In this document: positions 51,271 to 59,921 of the stretch, in pieces
Position numbering within the stretch: the stretch's first letter is position 1
How the letters are laid out: each line of letters begins with the position of its first letter
NCBI GenBank assembly: GCA_910586205.1
Contig: CAJUGD010000001.1
Coordinates: 257,427 to 321,426, forward strand
DNA length: 64,000 nt
Direction of reading: 5' to 3'
Source: an uncultured Lachnospiraceae bacterium
Lineage (GTDB): Bacteria > Bacillota > Clostridia > Lachnospirales > Lachnospiraceae
The notes under the pieces: model-generated
What the model saw: only the letters and a program-made list of their open reading frames with translations
The model's database searches: none
What the model was told of the DNA's origin: nothing
Translations under genes and position numbers: made by a program

Positions 51271-53124
51271 TCAAACCACCTTAACCTTATATTTTTTCAT
51301 CCAATAATGAATCTGCCATATATAAGCCATCATCTGAGGTCCCGCCATAAGCTGTCCATACCATGGTTTACCATAATCAGAAGGTGCTGCGAGAAAGCCT
51401 TCCATTTTTTTCCGATCCAAAAACTGCAGGACAGGGGAAGAAGAATCACCAAGGATTTCTTCCCGGATCCGAGATGCCAACAAGTTTTCATACTGATTGT
51501 CATAAGTCTTCGGATAAGGAGATTTACGGCGGTGGCGGATTTCATTGGGAAGATAATCCCGTCCGCACTCACGCAGCAGAGCTTTTGCCACGCCGTTTTT
51601 AGCTTTCATTTCCCAGGGAACATTCCAGACATATTCCAGTATCCGGTGGTCGGCAAAAGGAACCCGGGCTTCCAATCCGGAAAACATGCTGGTTCGATCC
51701 ATACGGTTTAAAAGAGTCTGCATAAACCACCGCTGATTCAGCCAGGAAATCTCCCGGCGGCGCTTTTCCTGAGGAGAGTCAGATTCCAGCCGGGGAGTCT
51801 GAGCCACCGATTCTTCATAGCGGGCAAAAACATATTCCTCCATATCCAGATATTTCAGAAAATCATCCTTAAGAAGCGCCTGCCTTGGTCTTAAGTCCAT
51901 AGTCCAGGGAAATGTATTGGCCTGAAAGCATTCCTCTTTGTGGAACCAGGGGTAACCGCCGAAGATTTCGTCAGCACATTCCCCGGTAAGGGCTACCTTG
52001 TGGGTAAGACGTACCTGGGAGCAGAAATACAGCAATGACGAATCGACATCCGCCATGGCAGGCAGATCATGGGCATCCACAGACTGTTTCAGAAAATCAG
52101 TCTGATCGGCAGTAGAACATTCCAGATAATGATGGTCTGAGCCTAAAAAAGCTGCCATCTGGTCAACATAGGGACGATCCTGGGAGGGCTGGAAGGAATT
52201 GGCCTGGAAATTCTCAGAGTTTCCCGCAAAATCAAAGGAAAAGGTACACAAATTCTCTCCCTTTTTCTTTAACTCCTCTGCGCATACAGCCGATACAAGG
52301 CTAGAGTCAATGCCGCCGGAAAGGAATGTGCAGATTGGCACATCCGATACCATCTGCCTGCGGATAGAATCCAGAACCAGGGCTTTCGTTTTTTCTACGG
52401 TCGTCTCATAGCTGTCCTCATGAGGATGACTGGCCAGCTTCCAGTAGCAGCGCTCATGAAAGCCATTCCGATTATACACAGCAAAATGTCCGGGCAGAAT
52501 TTCTCGGATGCCTTGAAATATGCCGCTGCCGCTGGTTCTGGCAGGCCCGATACTGAAAATTTCATTAAGCCCCTGCCAATCTACACACGCTTTTATACAA
52601 GGGCAGGCCAGAATTGCTTTGATTTCAGAGGCAAAAATAAGCTCATCCTCCTGTATGGTATAAAACAAAGGCTTTATACCGCTGCGATCCCGATATAAAA
52701 CAAGTCTTTCATTTCCTGGATCCCAGATAGCAAAAGCGAAGATTCCATTAAGGCGCTGAACAAAATCCGGTCCATATTCCATATAACTTCTTAAGATGAC
52801 TTCCGTATCACTGGCAGTCTCAAAAGAAATGCCAAGGCCTTTTAGACCCTTATGCAATTCACGGGTATTATAAAGCTCTCCGTTGTATACAATGGTACAT
52901 GAATATTCCTGGGATGTGCAGGTCATGGGCTGATGTCCGCCATTTAAGTCAATGATAGACAGACGGGCATGGGAAAGCCCCACATGAGACGACAGAAAGC
53001 TTCCGTGATCATCCGGTCCCCGATGGGCCTGAACTTTCTGCATATGGTTTAAAATGCGGGAATAAGCTTCAGGAGAATCGGTGTAATCTTTCGTAAAATT
53101 GCAGAAACCGCTGATACCGCACAT
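51271..53124 (-). CDS. asnB: Asparagine synthetase, glutamine-hydrolysing
   Basis: 617 residues. Cys2 (MCGISGFCNF) is the glutaminase nucleophile, with HRGPDDHG and VYNGELYN. The synthetase domain has the PP-loop FLSGGIDSSLVSA. The C-terminal half (PFADHRILEYVWNVPWEMKA) is typical of AsnB. It makes Asn from Asp, Gln and ATP, or a related amide. It sits 34 nt after the anion transporter gene on the same strand. It could be housekeeping asnB or an amidotransferase for the neighbouring pathways. Confidence 0.92.
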   Translation of the reverse strand: MCGISGFCNFTKDYTDSPEAYSRILNHMQKVQAHRGPDDHGSFLSSHVGLSHARLSIIDLNGGHQPMTCTSQEYSCTIVYNGELYNTRELHKGLKGLGISFETASDTEVILRSYMEYGPDFVQRLNGIFAFAIWDPGNERLVLYRDRSGIKPLFYTIQEDELIFASEIKAILACPCIKACVDWQGLNEIFSIGPARTSGSGIFQGIREILPGHFAVYNRNGFHERCYWKLASHPHEDSYETTVEKTKALVLDSIRRQMVSDVPICTFLSGGIDSSLVSAVCAEELKKKGENLCTFSFDFAGNSENFQANSFQPSQDRPYVDQMAAFLGSDHHYLECSTADQTDFLKQSVDAHDLPAMADVDSSLLYFCSQVRLTHKVALTGECADEIFGGYPWFHKEECFQANTFPWTMDLRPRQALLKDDFLKYLDMEEYVFARYEESVAQTPRLESDSPQEKRRREISWLNQRWFMQTLLNRMDRTSMFSGLEARVPFADHRILEYVWNVPWEMKAKNGVAKALLRECGRDYLPNEIRHRRKSPYPKTYDNQYENLLASRIREEILGDSSSPVLQFLDRKKMEGFLAAPSDYGKPWYGQLMAGPQMMAYIWQIHYWMKKYKVKVV

Positions 53125-53158
53125 AAGAGTCCTCTCTTTCTATAATAAAAATCATGTT

Positions 53159-54571
53159 TTACAGCAGAAAGCATGCCACCAGGAAAGTGCAGGCAAATCC
53201 AATCAAAACAGGAACCAGGTTTTTGCGGGCCAGATCCATGGGACTTACATTGCAGATAGCAGCTACCGGGACAATGCCCCATGGGACGATGGTGCCGCCC
53301 CCCACAAAGATTGCGCTGATCTGTCCTAATGCGGCAAAGATCGGAACCGATCCTCCGGTTATCAGGGAAAAGGTCTGAGACAGCGCGCCGGTCAGAGGAA
53401 GGCCGGAGAATCCGGAACCGTCCAGCCCGGTCAAGGCTCCGATGATCATTTGAAGAAAGGCAGCCGCATATTGGTTCAACGGGGTTTTTCCGGCAAGCCA
53501 GATGGCCCAGTCATTCATAATGCCGCTTTGATACTGATCACCTAAAATCGTTGTGATTCCTTCACCGCCCATAAAGAAAAAGGCGCCTATTAAGATCACC
53601 GGTGCAAAGATCCGGATGGCAAACAAAAAGCCGTCTGTCAGATAATCCGTCACCTTTTCCGGCGCATGAAAGCCAAAGCCTAAAACGGAACCCAGAACCA
53701 TCAAAAGGGTGGCAGTGCCGGAGACTAAGCTGGTGGCGTCGCCGCCTTTAAGCCCCAAAGCCATCATCATCACAATATCTGCAAGAAAGGCAAGAGGGGT
53801 AAAAACAGCAATAAAAACAGCCGCACCGGATCCGGGGGGTTGTTTTTGAGTCAGGTTATAGGAGAGCGCAGAATCCGAAGAATCCGGCATGTCAGAGAAA
53901 GCCTGCAGGCTCACTCTGTGGCCTTTTAAGGTTTTTCGGTTCAGCCAAAAGGCGGAGATCACAGTGACAGCGCCCATAGTAATAAAAAGAGGAGAACCTG
54001 CAGTAAGGATCTCCGTTGTATTGATTCCGGCTGAAGCTGCTGAGATGGCAGGGGCTCCCTGAATAATAAAATCATAGCTCAGGGCGATTCCATGACCAAA
54101 CAGATTCATGGCCATGGCAGCAGCCAGAGGATTCAGTCCCTTACGGATCACAAGAGGAAGCATAATAGCGCCCACTAACGCCACGGAAGGGGACGGCCAG
54201 AGAAACAGGGAAAATAAAAGCATGACAATGCCCAGAATCCACCAGGCCACAGAGGGGCTGCGCATGACTCGTGAAAATGGCTTCATCATCAGATAATCGC
54301 TTCCTAAGTCAGAGAGACACTTGGATAGAGCGGTGATCAATGCAATGGTGGCAATAATTTCCATAAATTCCTTTGCCGCATAGAGAGAAGCATTAAAAAC
54401 CGTCTGGATTCCGCCTGCGAAGCTTTTGGTGGCAGTAAGGCCCAAAAGAAATAAAAAAAGAATACAGACCATGGGAGTGTCTCTCCTCATTACCATGACT
54501 GCTAATATCACAATGACACCGATCAGATAGATCACATGAAGGGTAGTCAGGGTTGTAGTTAATTCCAGCAT
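53159..54571 (-). CDS. DcuC-like ion-transporter-superfamily permease
   Basis: 470 residues, about twelve membrane segments, for example HVIYLIGVIVILAVMVMRRD and SVAWWILGIVMLLFSLFLWP. PSPSVALVGAIMLPLVIR and GGGTIVPWGIVPVAAI are Gly/Pro-rich re-entrant-loop sequences of the IT superfamily (DcuC, CitM, NhaC-like). Start at ATG 54571 (AAGGA upstream); the longer frame adds 14 codons without a site. Substrate probably a C4-dicarboxylate or amino-acid anion. asnB downstream suggests aspartate or asparagine, by context only. Confidence 0.7.
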   Translation of the reverse strand: MLELTTTLTTLHVIYLIGVIVILAVMVMRRDTPMVCILFLFLLGLTATKSFAGGIQTVFNASLYAAKEFMEIIATIALITALSKCLSDLGSDYLMMKPFSRVMRSPSVAWWILGIVMLLFSLFLWPSPSVALVGAIMLPLVIRKGLNPLAAAMAMNLFGHGIALSYDFIIQGAPAISAASAGINTTEILTAGSPLFITMGAVTVISAFWLNRKTLKGHRVSLQAFSDMPDSSDSALSYNLTQKQPPGSGAAVFIAVFTPLAFLADIVMMMALGLKGGDATSLVSGTATLLMVLGSVLGFGFHAPEKVTDYLTDGFLFAIRIFAPVILIGAFFFMGGEGITTILGDQYQSGIMNDWAIWLAGKTPLNQYAAAFLQMIIGALTGLDGSGFSGLPLTGALSQTFSLITGGSVPIFAALGQISAIFVGGGTIVPWGIVPVAAICNVSPMDLARKNLVPVLIGFACTFLVACFLL

Positions 54572-54637
54572 TTTGAGTCCTTTCTGAATTTCAGTATATA
54601 GAACTATATGCAAAAATAGGAGCGGGTGTTTCTTCCA

Positions 54638-54666
54638 TTTACAATCCTTTTTTGCCGTGGTAGAAT
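54638..54666 (+). promoter_or_regulatory. Promoter of the acyltransferase gene
   Basis: TTTACA (54638-54643), 17-nt spacer, TAGAAT (54661-54666), about 38 nt before ATG 54705. The transporter gene diverges on the other strand. Confidence 0.7.
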
Positions 54667-54704
54667 AAACGGGTAAGATTTTTTCATGAGAAGAGGGGGA
54701 TGGG

Positions 54705-55769
54705 ATGAAGGACAGATGGTTTCACAATAAAATCACATGGTTTTCCTTTGTCTTCAGCCTTCTGGTTATTTGGGTGCATTCTTACAATGCAGAGCTGTAT
54801 CTGGGAAAATCTCCGGAGATGGAGATTGTTTATCGTCTGGAGCATAGGATCGGAGACGGTCTTGGACAGATTGCAGTGCCGGGATTTTTTATGATATCAG
54901 GTTATCTGTTTTACCGGGATTTTACATGGAGCAGGCTGGGAGAAAAATGGAACCGCCGGATACGCAGTGTGCTGCTGCCATATATTTTATGGAATTTTTT
55001 GTATTACATGGGTTATGTGATCGGCAGCCGTCTGCCATGGATGACGGATGTGGTGGGCAAAGGAGTGATTCCCTTTGATCTCTTTACAGCCGTGGATGCA
55101 GTCATCAATTATACATATAATTATGTGTTTTGGTATTTATTCCAGTTAATCCTGCTGATTCTGCTGGCGCCGGTCCTGTACCCGGTTTTAAAATGTGTTT
55201 GGAGCCGGATTTTGTTTCTGCTTTTTTTGTGGTATATAGCAGCAGTGAAAAAGGAATTGCCTTTTGTAAATGCAGATGCCCTGATTTATTATTCTTCCGC
55301 CGCGTCCCTGGCCCTTTCTAAACCACAGTGGGTGGAGAGGACAGGAAAGAGAAGCCAATGCCAAACAGCAGCAAAAAAGGAAACCTGCAGACAAGTACTG
55401 TGGGGACTTGGCATGATTGGAGGAGCCTGTGCGGTATATCAGGCCGGGCTGCGGACGGCTTTTGTGCCCTGCTTTGTGCTGTGCCGCCTGATGGCGGCCG
55501 CAGGATTGTGGATGGCTGTGCCGGCAGAAGGGCTGCCAGAGGCAAAGGATTTTATGTGTCACAATTTCTTTTTGTATGGTGTTCATTTTGCCCTTGTAAG
55601 GTTTATCAATAAAGCAGGTGCGCAGATACTTCCACCTGTTTTGGCAGTGCCTTTGGCATTGTACTTTTTTATGCCGTTTCTGGTTTTGGGGATTGCAGGT
55701 ATTATAGGCCGAATGCTGCGTCGATGGGTGCCTCTTGTATGGAGCCTGATGAATGGCGGGCGGATATGA
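54705..55769 (+). CDS. Acyltransferase-3 family membrane protein
   Basis: 354 residues, about ten membrane helices. The N-terminus TWFSFVFSLLVIWVHSYN places the catalytic His of acyltransferase-3 enzymes in helix 1; VPGFFMISGYLFYRDFTW and the Arg-rich RIRSVLLPYILWNFLYY loop follow. Such enzymes O-acetylate or succinylate sugars in the membrane. RBS GAGGGGGATGGG is loose. A hydrophilic insert (about 205-230) lies mid-protein. Transcribed alone; it may decorate the glycan made by the 24-44 kb cluster. Confidence 0.8.
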   Translation: MKDRWFHNKITWFSFVFSLLVIWVHSYNAELYLGKSPEMEIVYRLEHRIGDGLGQIAVPGFFMISGYLFYRDFTWSRLGEKWNRRIRSVLLPYILWNFLYYMGYVIGSRLPWMTDVVGKGVIPFDLFTAVDAVINYTYNYVFWYLFQLILLILLAPVLYPVLKCVWSRILFLLFLWYIAAVKKELPFVNADALIYYSSAASLALSKPQWVERTGKRSQCQTAAKKETCRQVLWGLGMIGGACAVYQAGLRTAFVPCFVLCRLMAAAGLWMAVPAEGLPEAKDFMCHNFFLYGVHFALVRFINKAGAQILPPVLAVPLALYFFMPFLVLGIAGIIGRMLRRWVPLVWSLMNGGRI

Positions 55770-55891
55770 AACCTTCAGAGTATGCAGAAAATATAGAAAC
55801 ATCCCGCCGAATATGCAGGACGCATAATCAGCGGGATGCAGCAGTTCATGATATGAGAACTGTCGTGACGGGATAATATAGGATGATGCTT

Positions 55892-56623
55892 TTAGTCCGG
55901 ATTCTGGTTTTCATAAGCACTCCATGCTTCCTCCGGGCTGTTAAAACCGCCGGACTGGATCGCCTTAAAGTCTACATCAATAAACTCTACGCTGTCCTCT
56001 AACTGTCCGCCTACAATGTTGGCAAAGGTGACCGTGTCAAATAATGGCGGGATATCATGTCCGGCCGGCACGGGAATCTCGGTCCAACCACCTCCTGTGT
56101 ACATATATTCGTAGATGTTGTAGCCATCTTTTACAGTAGGCTGGCCGGGAAGCAGCCTCATGCCGGAATCTTCATTGAACTGATAGGAGAATAATTCTGT
56201 CTCCAAAAGCTCTCCGTCATTTTCCAAAAAGCCGTCGTCATCGGCAATGATAACAGAATCCACCGGGATCTTTACGGTCATTCTTAAGTAGGCATCATTT
56301 TTACTGTTGTTTTTGATGGCCGGGTTCTTGGGAATCTCCATTCCTGCATACATGTTCTCGGCCTGCTTAATGCCCAGGGCATTGGACGGGGAAGCGTCGG
56401 ACGGTGTGGCGTCAGAGGGAGTGGCATAGCTGCCGTCCGGGAGCTCGCCGTCCCATTTGCTTTCGTATAAGTTGAAATCTACCTTGCCTACGGTAAATTT
56501 GTTTTTCGCTGCCTCATAGTCGGTCATATAGGCCATAGTGCCGCCCAGGCTTAAGATAGCGATGAGGGCGATGGCAGTGAAGAGCTTAAGCTTGTTTCTG
56601 GATTTTTTCTGTTTCATTTCCAT
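55892..56623 (-). CDS. TasA/CalY-like secreted protein with SipW-type signal peptide
   Basis: 243 residues. Signal sequence KLFTAIALIAILSLGGTMAY followed by MTDYEAAKNKFTVG has the form cleaved by SipW and found in TasA/camelysin fibre proteins. A short TPSDATPSDASPSN linker follows, then a beta-rich body (NPAIKNNSKNDAYLRMTVKI). Start at ATG 56623, 9 nt after AGGAGG; the longer frame upstream lies in the sipW gene. With SipW directly upstream it is probably an extracellular matrix or surface protein. Confidence 0.85.
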   Translation of the reverse strand: MEMKQKKSRNKLKLFTAIALIAILSLGGTMAYMTDYEAAKNKFTVGKVDFNLYESKWDGELPDGSYATPSDATPSDASPSNALGIKQAENMYAGMEIPKNPAIKNNSKNDAYLRMTVKIPVDSVIIADDDGFLENDGELLETELFSYQFNEDSGMRLLPGQPTVKDGYNIYEYMYTGGGWTEIPVPAGHDIPPLFDTVTFANIVGGQLEDSVEFIDVDFKAIQSGGFNSPEEAWSAYENQNPD

Positions 56624-56687
56624 ACATAGATTCCTCCTGATTTTTGCTGATGGATGTTTGCCCCATTTACCCGGATATGGGGACGGA

Positions 56688-57077
56688 TTACCGAAGAAGC
56701 AGATAACCGATGCCTGGGATGTGGAAACGAACCTTTCCCAGAATGTCATCAAATGGCACAGGCGCCGGGTCATGTACCTGATTGGCGTCTCCTTTGGTGA
56801 TGGCTGTGCCGCTGGCCTGATCTACGGACAGGATCCTGTGAGTGACCAGGGTTTCACCGGTTCGAAAACTTATAATGTCTCCCTGGTGAATGGGCTCCTC
56901 CTTCTTATAGGGACTCACATAGATGACGCTTCCTGCTTTGATGGCAGGTTCCATGCTGCTGCTTTTTACTACATAGGCTTCCATGTGAAAGGCTTTGGGA
57001 AGCCATGCCGCCGCGGCAAGAACAAGGGCAGCAGCCAGGAACAGGTTGATAAGCCATCGTAAAAGTTTTTCTTTCAA
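56688..57077 (-). CDS. sipW: SipW-type signal peptidase I
   Basis: 129 residues, one N-terminal membrane helix (WLINLFLAAALVLAAAAWLP). The active site is of the ER/archaeal type: SSSMEPAI (Ser nucleophile) and GETLVTHRIL (His in place of the bacterial Lys), then KGDANQVHDPAPV. It matures TasA-like proteins. There is no second C-terminal helix, which is shorter than Bacillus SipW. It lies 64 nt before the TasA-like gene, its likely substrate. Confidence 0.92.
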   Translation of the reverse strand: MKEKLLRWLINLFLAAALVLAAAAWLPKAFHMEAYVVKSSSMEPAIKAGSVIYVSPYKKEEPIHQGDIISFRTGETLVTHRILSVDQASGTAITKGDANQVHDPAPVPFDDILGKVRFHIPGIGYLLLR

Positions 57078-57105
57078 TGTTATCTCCTCCTTTACTATTC
57101 ATCCG

Positions 57106-57534
57106 TTAAACAGAACGTATGTACGATTCTTTTTCTAATTTTTTTCTGAGTTTTTTTAAAAGCCTTTGATGGCGGGCCTGCAGGGTAGTCACCGGCATTT
57201 TTTTTGACCGGGCATAGGCGCGGAGGGATTCTCCGTATACATAAAGCCTGCAGATAAGCTCCCGCTCGTTTTCCGATAATTCCTGGGCTGCCTTTTTCAG
57301 AGATTCCAGGAGAAGATGCCTCTCGGCAGTCTCCTCTACGGATTCAGCACAGGCGTCCCAGAACATGTCGCTTCCGTTTAAGTCCTCTGTGTCCAAGGCA
57401 TCATAGAAGAAGGTCTGGTTTTTTATATCGCTTTCCCGGAAATATCGTTCTTTTCTGTCCCCCTTACAGTAGGCTTTGTAGATTTCCTCTGACACGGGGA
57501 TCTGTTTGTCGTGGATTTTGATGTAATAGTCCAT
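57106..57534 (-). CDS. Small sigma-70-like factor heading the sipW-tasA operon
   Basis: 142 residues. The N-terminus YYIKIHDKQIPVSEEIYKAY is that of a small Firmicute sigma-like group. The C-terminal half is a sigma region 4 (LSENERELICRLYVYGESLR, then RSKKMPVTTLQARHQRLLKK). Start at ATG 57534 (AAGGAG upstream). It ends 28 nt before sipW, so it may activate its own operon and other matrix genes. Region 2 is not obvious, so it could be a region-4-only regulator. Confidence 0.75.
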   Translation of the reverse strand: MDYYIKIHDKQIPVSEEIYKAYCKGDRKERYFRESDIKNQTFFYDALDTEDLNGSDMFWDACAESVEETAERHLLLESLKKAAQELSENERELICRLYVYGESLRAYARSKKMPVTTLQARHQRLLKKLRKKLEKESYIRSV

Positions 57535-57565
57535 ATACGGTTCTCCTTTCGCTGTACAAAACAAA

Positions 57566-57603
57566 AGGAGAGACCCACTGCCTTAGGGCAATGTGTCTCT
57601 CCT
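57566..57603 (-). terminator. Terminator of the Com-like gene
   Basis: AGGAGAGACCCACTGCC (57566-57582) and the inverted arm 57587-57603 form a 17-bp stem with two mismatches; on the minus strand TTTTGTTTTG follows. It separates the Com-like gene from the sigma-factor gene. Confidence 0.75.
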
Positions 57604-57642
57604 GCTATTCGGTAATTGGATCATTCCGCTGCTAGGTAGTCT

Positions 57643-57819
57643 TTATGGAGACAGCAGGCGCGGAGGCGCTGCTGCTTTTGTCTTTTCCGGAGATAATAGG
57701 GTCACTCTTATGATCTTTCGGCATCGGGAGCACTTGATTAAAACACTGCCTTTGGTTCCGGGGGTAATGTCGAATAGTCTCTGGCGGCAGTACTTACAGT
57801 ATACGGTGGTGGCAGTCAT
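57643..57819 (-). CDS. Com-like zinc-finger small protein
   Basis: 58 residues, MTATTVYCKYCRQRLF then KGSVLIKCSRCRKIIRV: two CxxC knuckles as in the Com family (zinc-finger translational regulator of phage Mu mom). Start ATG 57819 with AAGGG upstream on the minus strand, and a strong terminator follows. In Firmicutes such proteins occur near phage and chromosomal genes. Role here unknown; a nucleic-acid-binding regulator is the natural guess. Confidence 0.65.
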   Translation of the reverse strand: MTATTVYCKYCRQRLFDITPGTKGSVLIKCSRCRKIIRVTLLSPEKTKAAAPPRLLSP

Positions 57820-57932
57820 TGGTATATCCCTTCTTTCCTCACATTATCAAACATATGTTCGAAAATAAGTGTATCAGAGAACAGGAGGTTTGTCAATAGA
57901 AATTTATTTCCGGTTTGAGAACAGGCAAACGA

Positions 57933-57961
57933 TTGAATTTTGCCGTGTACTATGATATATT
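57933..57961 (+). promoter_or_regulatory. Promoter of the esterase/ATP-grasp group
   Basis: TTGAAT (57933-57938), 17-nt spacer, TATATT (57956-57961), about 42 nt before the first possible start of the hydrolase gene. Confidence 0.6.
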
Positions 57962-58003
57962 AATGTGGAAAAGTAAAGCGCCACCAACAATAGGAAGGGA
58001 GGA

Positions 58004-58873
58004 GTGACTGCGCCGGTGCGGGCAGTTGCAGGAAAGATTGTATCAATGGTAGATAAGTGGAACATTACGATTCCGGAGCTGACAGGGGAGGAGGAGAGAC
58101 GTGCCTATGTCTATCTGCCGGAGTCTTATTTTAAAAGCACGAAAAAGCGGTATCCGGTGCTGTACATGTTTGACGGACATAATGTTTTCTTTGATGAGGA
58201 TGCAACCTTTGGCAAGTGCTGGGGAATGAAGGAGTTTATGGATTCCTCAGAGACTCAGCTGATCATCGCGGCTGTGGAGTGCAATCACAGCCCGGATCAC
58301 GGACGCCTTCGGGAATATTCGCCTTTTGACTTCAGGGAGAAGGGCATCGGAGAGATCCATGGGAAGGGAAAGATCACCATGGAATGGATGGTAAACTGCT
58401 TCAAAAAGGAAATTGACAGGGAGTTTCGAACCTTACCGGACAGAGAGCATACATTTATCAGCGGAAGCTCCATGGGCGGGCTTATGAGCCTGTATGCAGT
58501 GCTGGAGTATAACCAGGTGTTTTCCCGGGCAGCAGCCCTGTCTCCGTCTGTCTGGCTGGCACGCCAAAAGCTGGAGCAGATGATCAGCAAGACAGAGGTT
58601 TTGCCGGATACCGTCATCTATATGGATTATGGTTCAGAGGAATTTGGGAATCATACGAATATGAGGAAACAGTATGTAAAGGTAACATCCCTGCTGATGA
58701 AAAAGCAGATCATGGTAGAGAGCCGGATTGTGCCGGGCGGACAGCATTGTGAGGCAAGCTGGGAGAGACAGATTCCGTTTTTTATGAACACACTGATGTA
58801 TGAGTGGAGGGAGGAGGCCAAAAGGCCGAAGCCTGGCCATGATTCAGGCTATACAGCCAGAAAGGATAAATAA
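58004..58873 (+). CDS. Alpha/beta-hydrolase, esterase D/IroE-like
   Basis: 289 residues. RYPVLYMFDGHNVFFDED is the family's first strand, nucleophile elbow GSSMGGLMSLY (Ser near 158), and a late His in VPGGQHCEASWERQ. Related proteins are esterase D, enterobactin esterase IroE/Fes and glucuronoyl-type esterases. No signal peptide, so cytosolic. Start uncertain: GTG 58004 overlaps GGAGG, GTG 58016 has better spacing, ATG 58046 is also possible. First of three genes in the same direction with a second hydrolase and an ATP-grasp enzyme. Confidence 0.8.
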   Translation: MTAPVRAVAGKIVSMVDKWNITIPELTGEEERRAYVYLPESYFKSTKKRYPVLYMFDGHNVFFDEDATFGKCWGMKEFMDSSETQLIIAAVECNHSPDHGRLREYSPFDFREKGIGEIHGKGKITMEWMVNCFKKEIDREFRTLPDREHTFISGSSMGGLMSLYAVLEYNQVFSRAAALSPSVWLARQKLEQMISKTEVLPDTVIYMDYGSEEFGNHTNMRKQYVKVTSLLMKKQIMVESRIVPGGQHCEASWERQIPFFMNTLMYEWREEAKRPKPGHDSGYTARKDK

Positions 58874-58954
58874 ATTCACAGCAGGTGCGTCGGAAAAGTA
58901 AGATGATCCGGCCTGTATCCGGCAAAACGGTGCACGCACAGAATGGAGGAATAT

Positions 58955-59707
58955 ATGGAGGTTCAATATTTTAGAGAGTACAGCCCGTCGCTTAACAGGG
59001 ATATGGAATGCAAGGTATATGGACATGCCGGGCGTCCGGTTTTGTTTATACCCTGCCAGGACGGAAGATTTTTTGATTTCGAGAATTATAAGATGACGGA
59101 TGTGTGGGCTCCCTGGATTGATTCCGGCCAGGTGATGGTGTTTGCCATTGACACAATGGACAAGGAGACCTGGTCTAACCGGAGCGGGGATCCGGGATGG
59201 CGAAGCTGGCGTCATGAACAGTGGATCCAGTATATTGTAGACGAGATGGTTCCCTTTATGCGCTGGAGGGTCAATGAGAGAAATGGATGGAGCGGCAATC
59301 CGGGAGTGATGGCATTTGGGTGCAGCTTAGGAGCAACTCATGGGACGAATCTGTACTTCCGTTTTCCGGGGATATTTGACCGGCTTTTGGCCCTCAGCGG
59401 GATCTATACGGCGGAGTATGGATTTCACGGATATATGGATGAACGGGTATATTTAAACTCCCCGCTTCACTATCTGTCCAATATGTCGGCGGATCATTCG
59501 TATGTGGCTCAGTATAATCAGAACAAGGCGGCAATCTGTGTGGGGCAGGGGCCCTGGGAGCTGCCAGAATCTACACGCCAGCTTCAGAGAATCTTAAATG
59601 AGAAGGGGATTCATGCGTGGGTGGATTTCTGGGGCTATGATTGTTCCCATGATTGGCCGTGGTGGTACAAGCAGGTAGTGTATTTTCTGCCGTATTTGCT
59701 GGGATAG
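58955..59707 (+). CDS. Second alpha/beta-hydrolase, esterase-like
   Basis: 250 residues. RPVLFIPCQDGRFFDFENYK, elbow MAFGCSLGATHGTNLYFR (Ser near 134 in GCSLGA), and a late GYDCSHDWPWWYKQ with the catalytic His. Cytosolic. It belongs to the same putative-esterase superfamily as its neighbour but is only distantly similar. Start ATG 58955, 6 nt after GGAGG; the ATG at 58943 sits on the ribosome site. Substrate unknown. Confidence 0.8.
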   Translation: MEVQYFREYSPSLNRDMECKVYGHAGRPVLFIPCQDGRFFDFENYKMTDVWAPWIDSGQVMVFAIDTMDKETWSNRSGDPGWRSWRHEQWIQYIVDEMVPFMRWRVNERNGWSGNPGVMAFGCSLGATHGTNLYFRFPGIFDRLLALSGIYTAEYGFHGYMDERVYLNSPLHYLSNMSADHSYVAQYNQNKAAICVGQGPWELPESTRQLQRILNEKGIHAWVDFWGYDCSHDWPWWYKQVVYFLPYLLG

Positions 59708-59921
59708 ATATTTTCCGTAAACAAGGATATGTGTTCCCTTGTATGCGGAGGATAAAAAGGTGGTATGTCAACAGCATTTGCTTAGACTGGTTAAATGCTG
59801 CAGAAAAATACAATGTGCCATAACGTACAGAGTACTCATACCTTTTTGTACCTGACAGAGAGGGAAGGCTATGTTCACGGAGTACGATGTAAAGTGTAAT
59901 GTGCACAGAATGGAGAAAATC

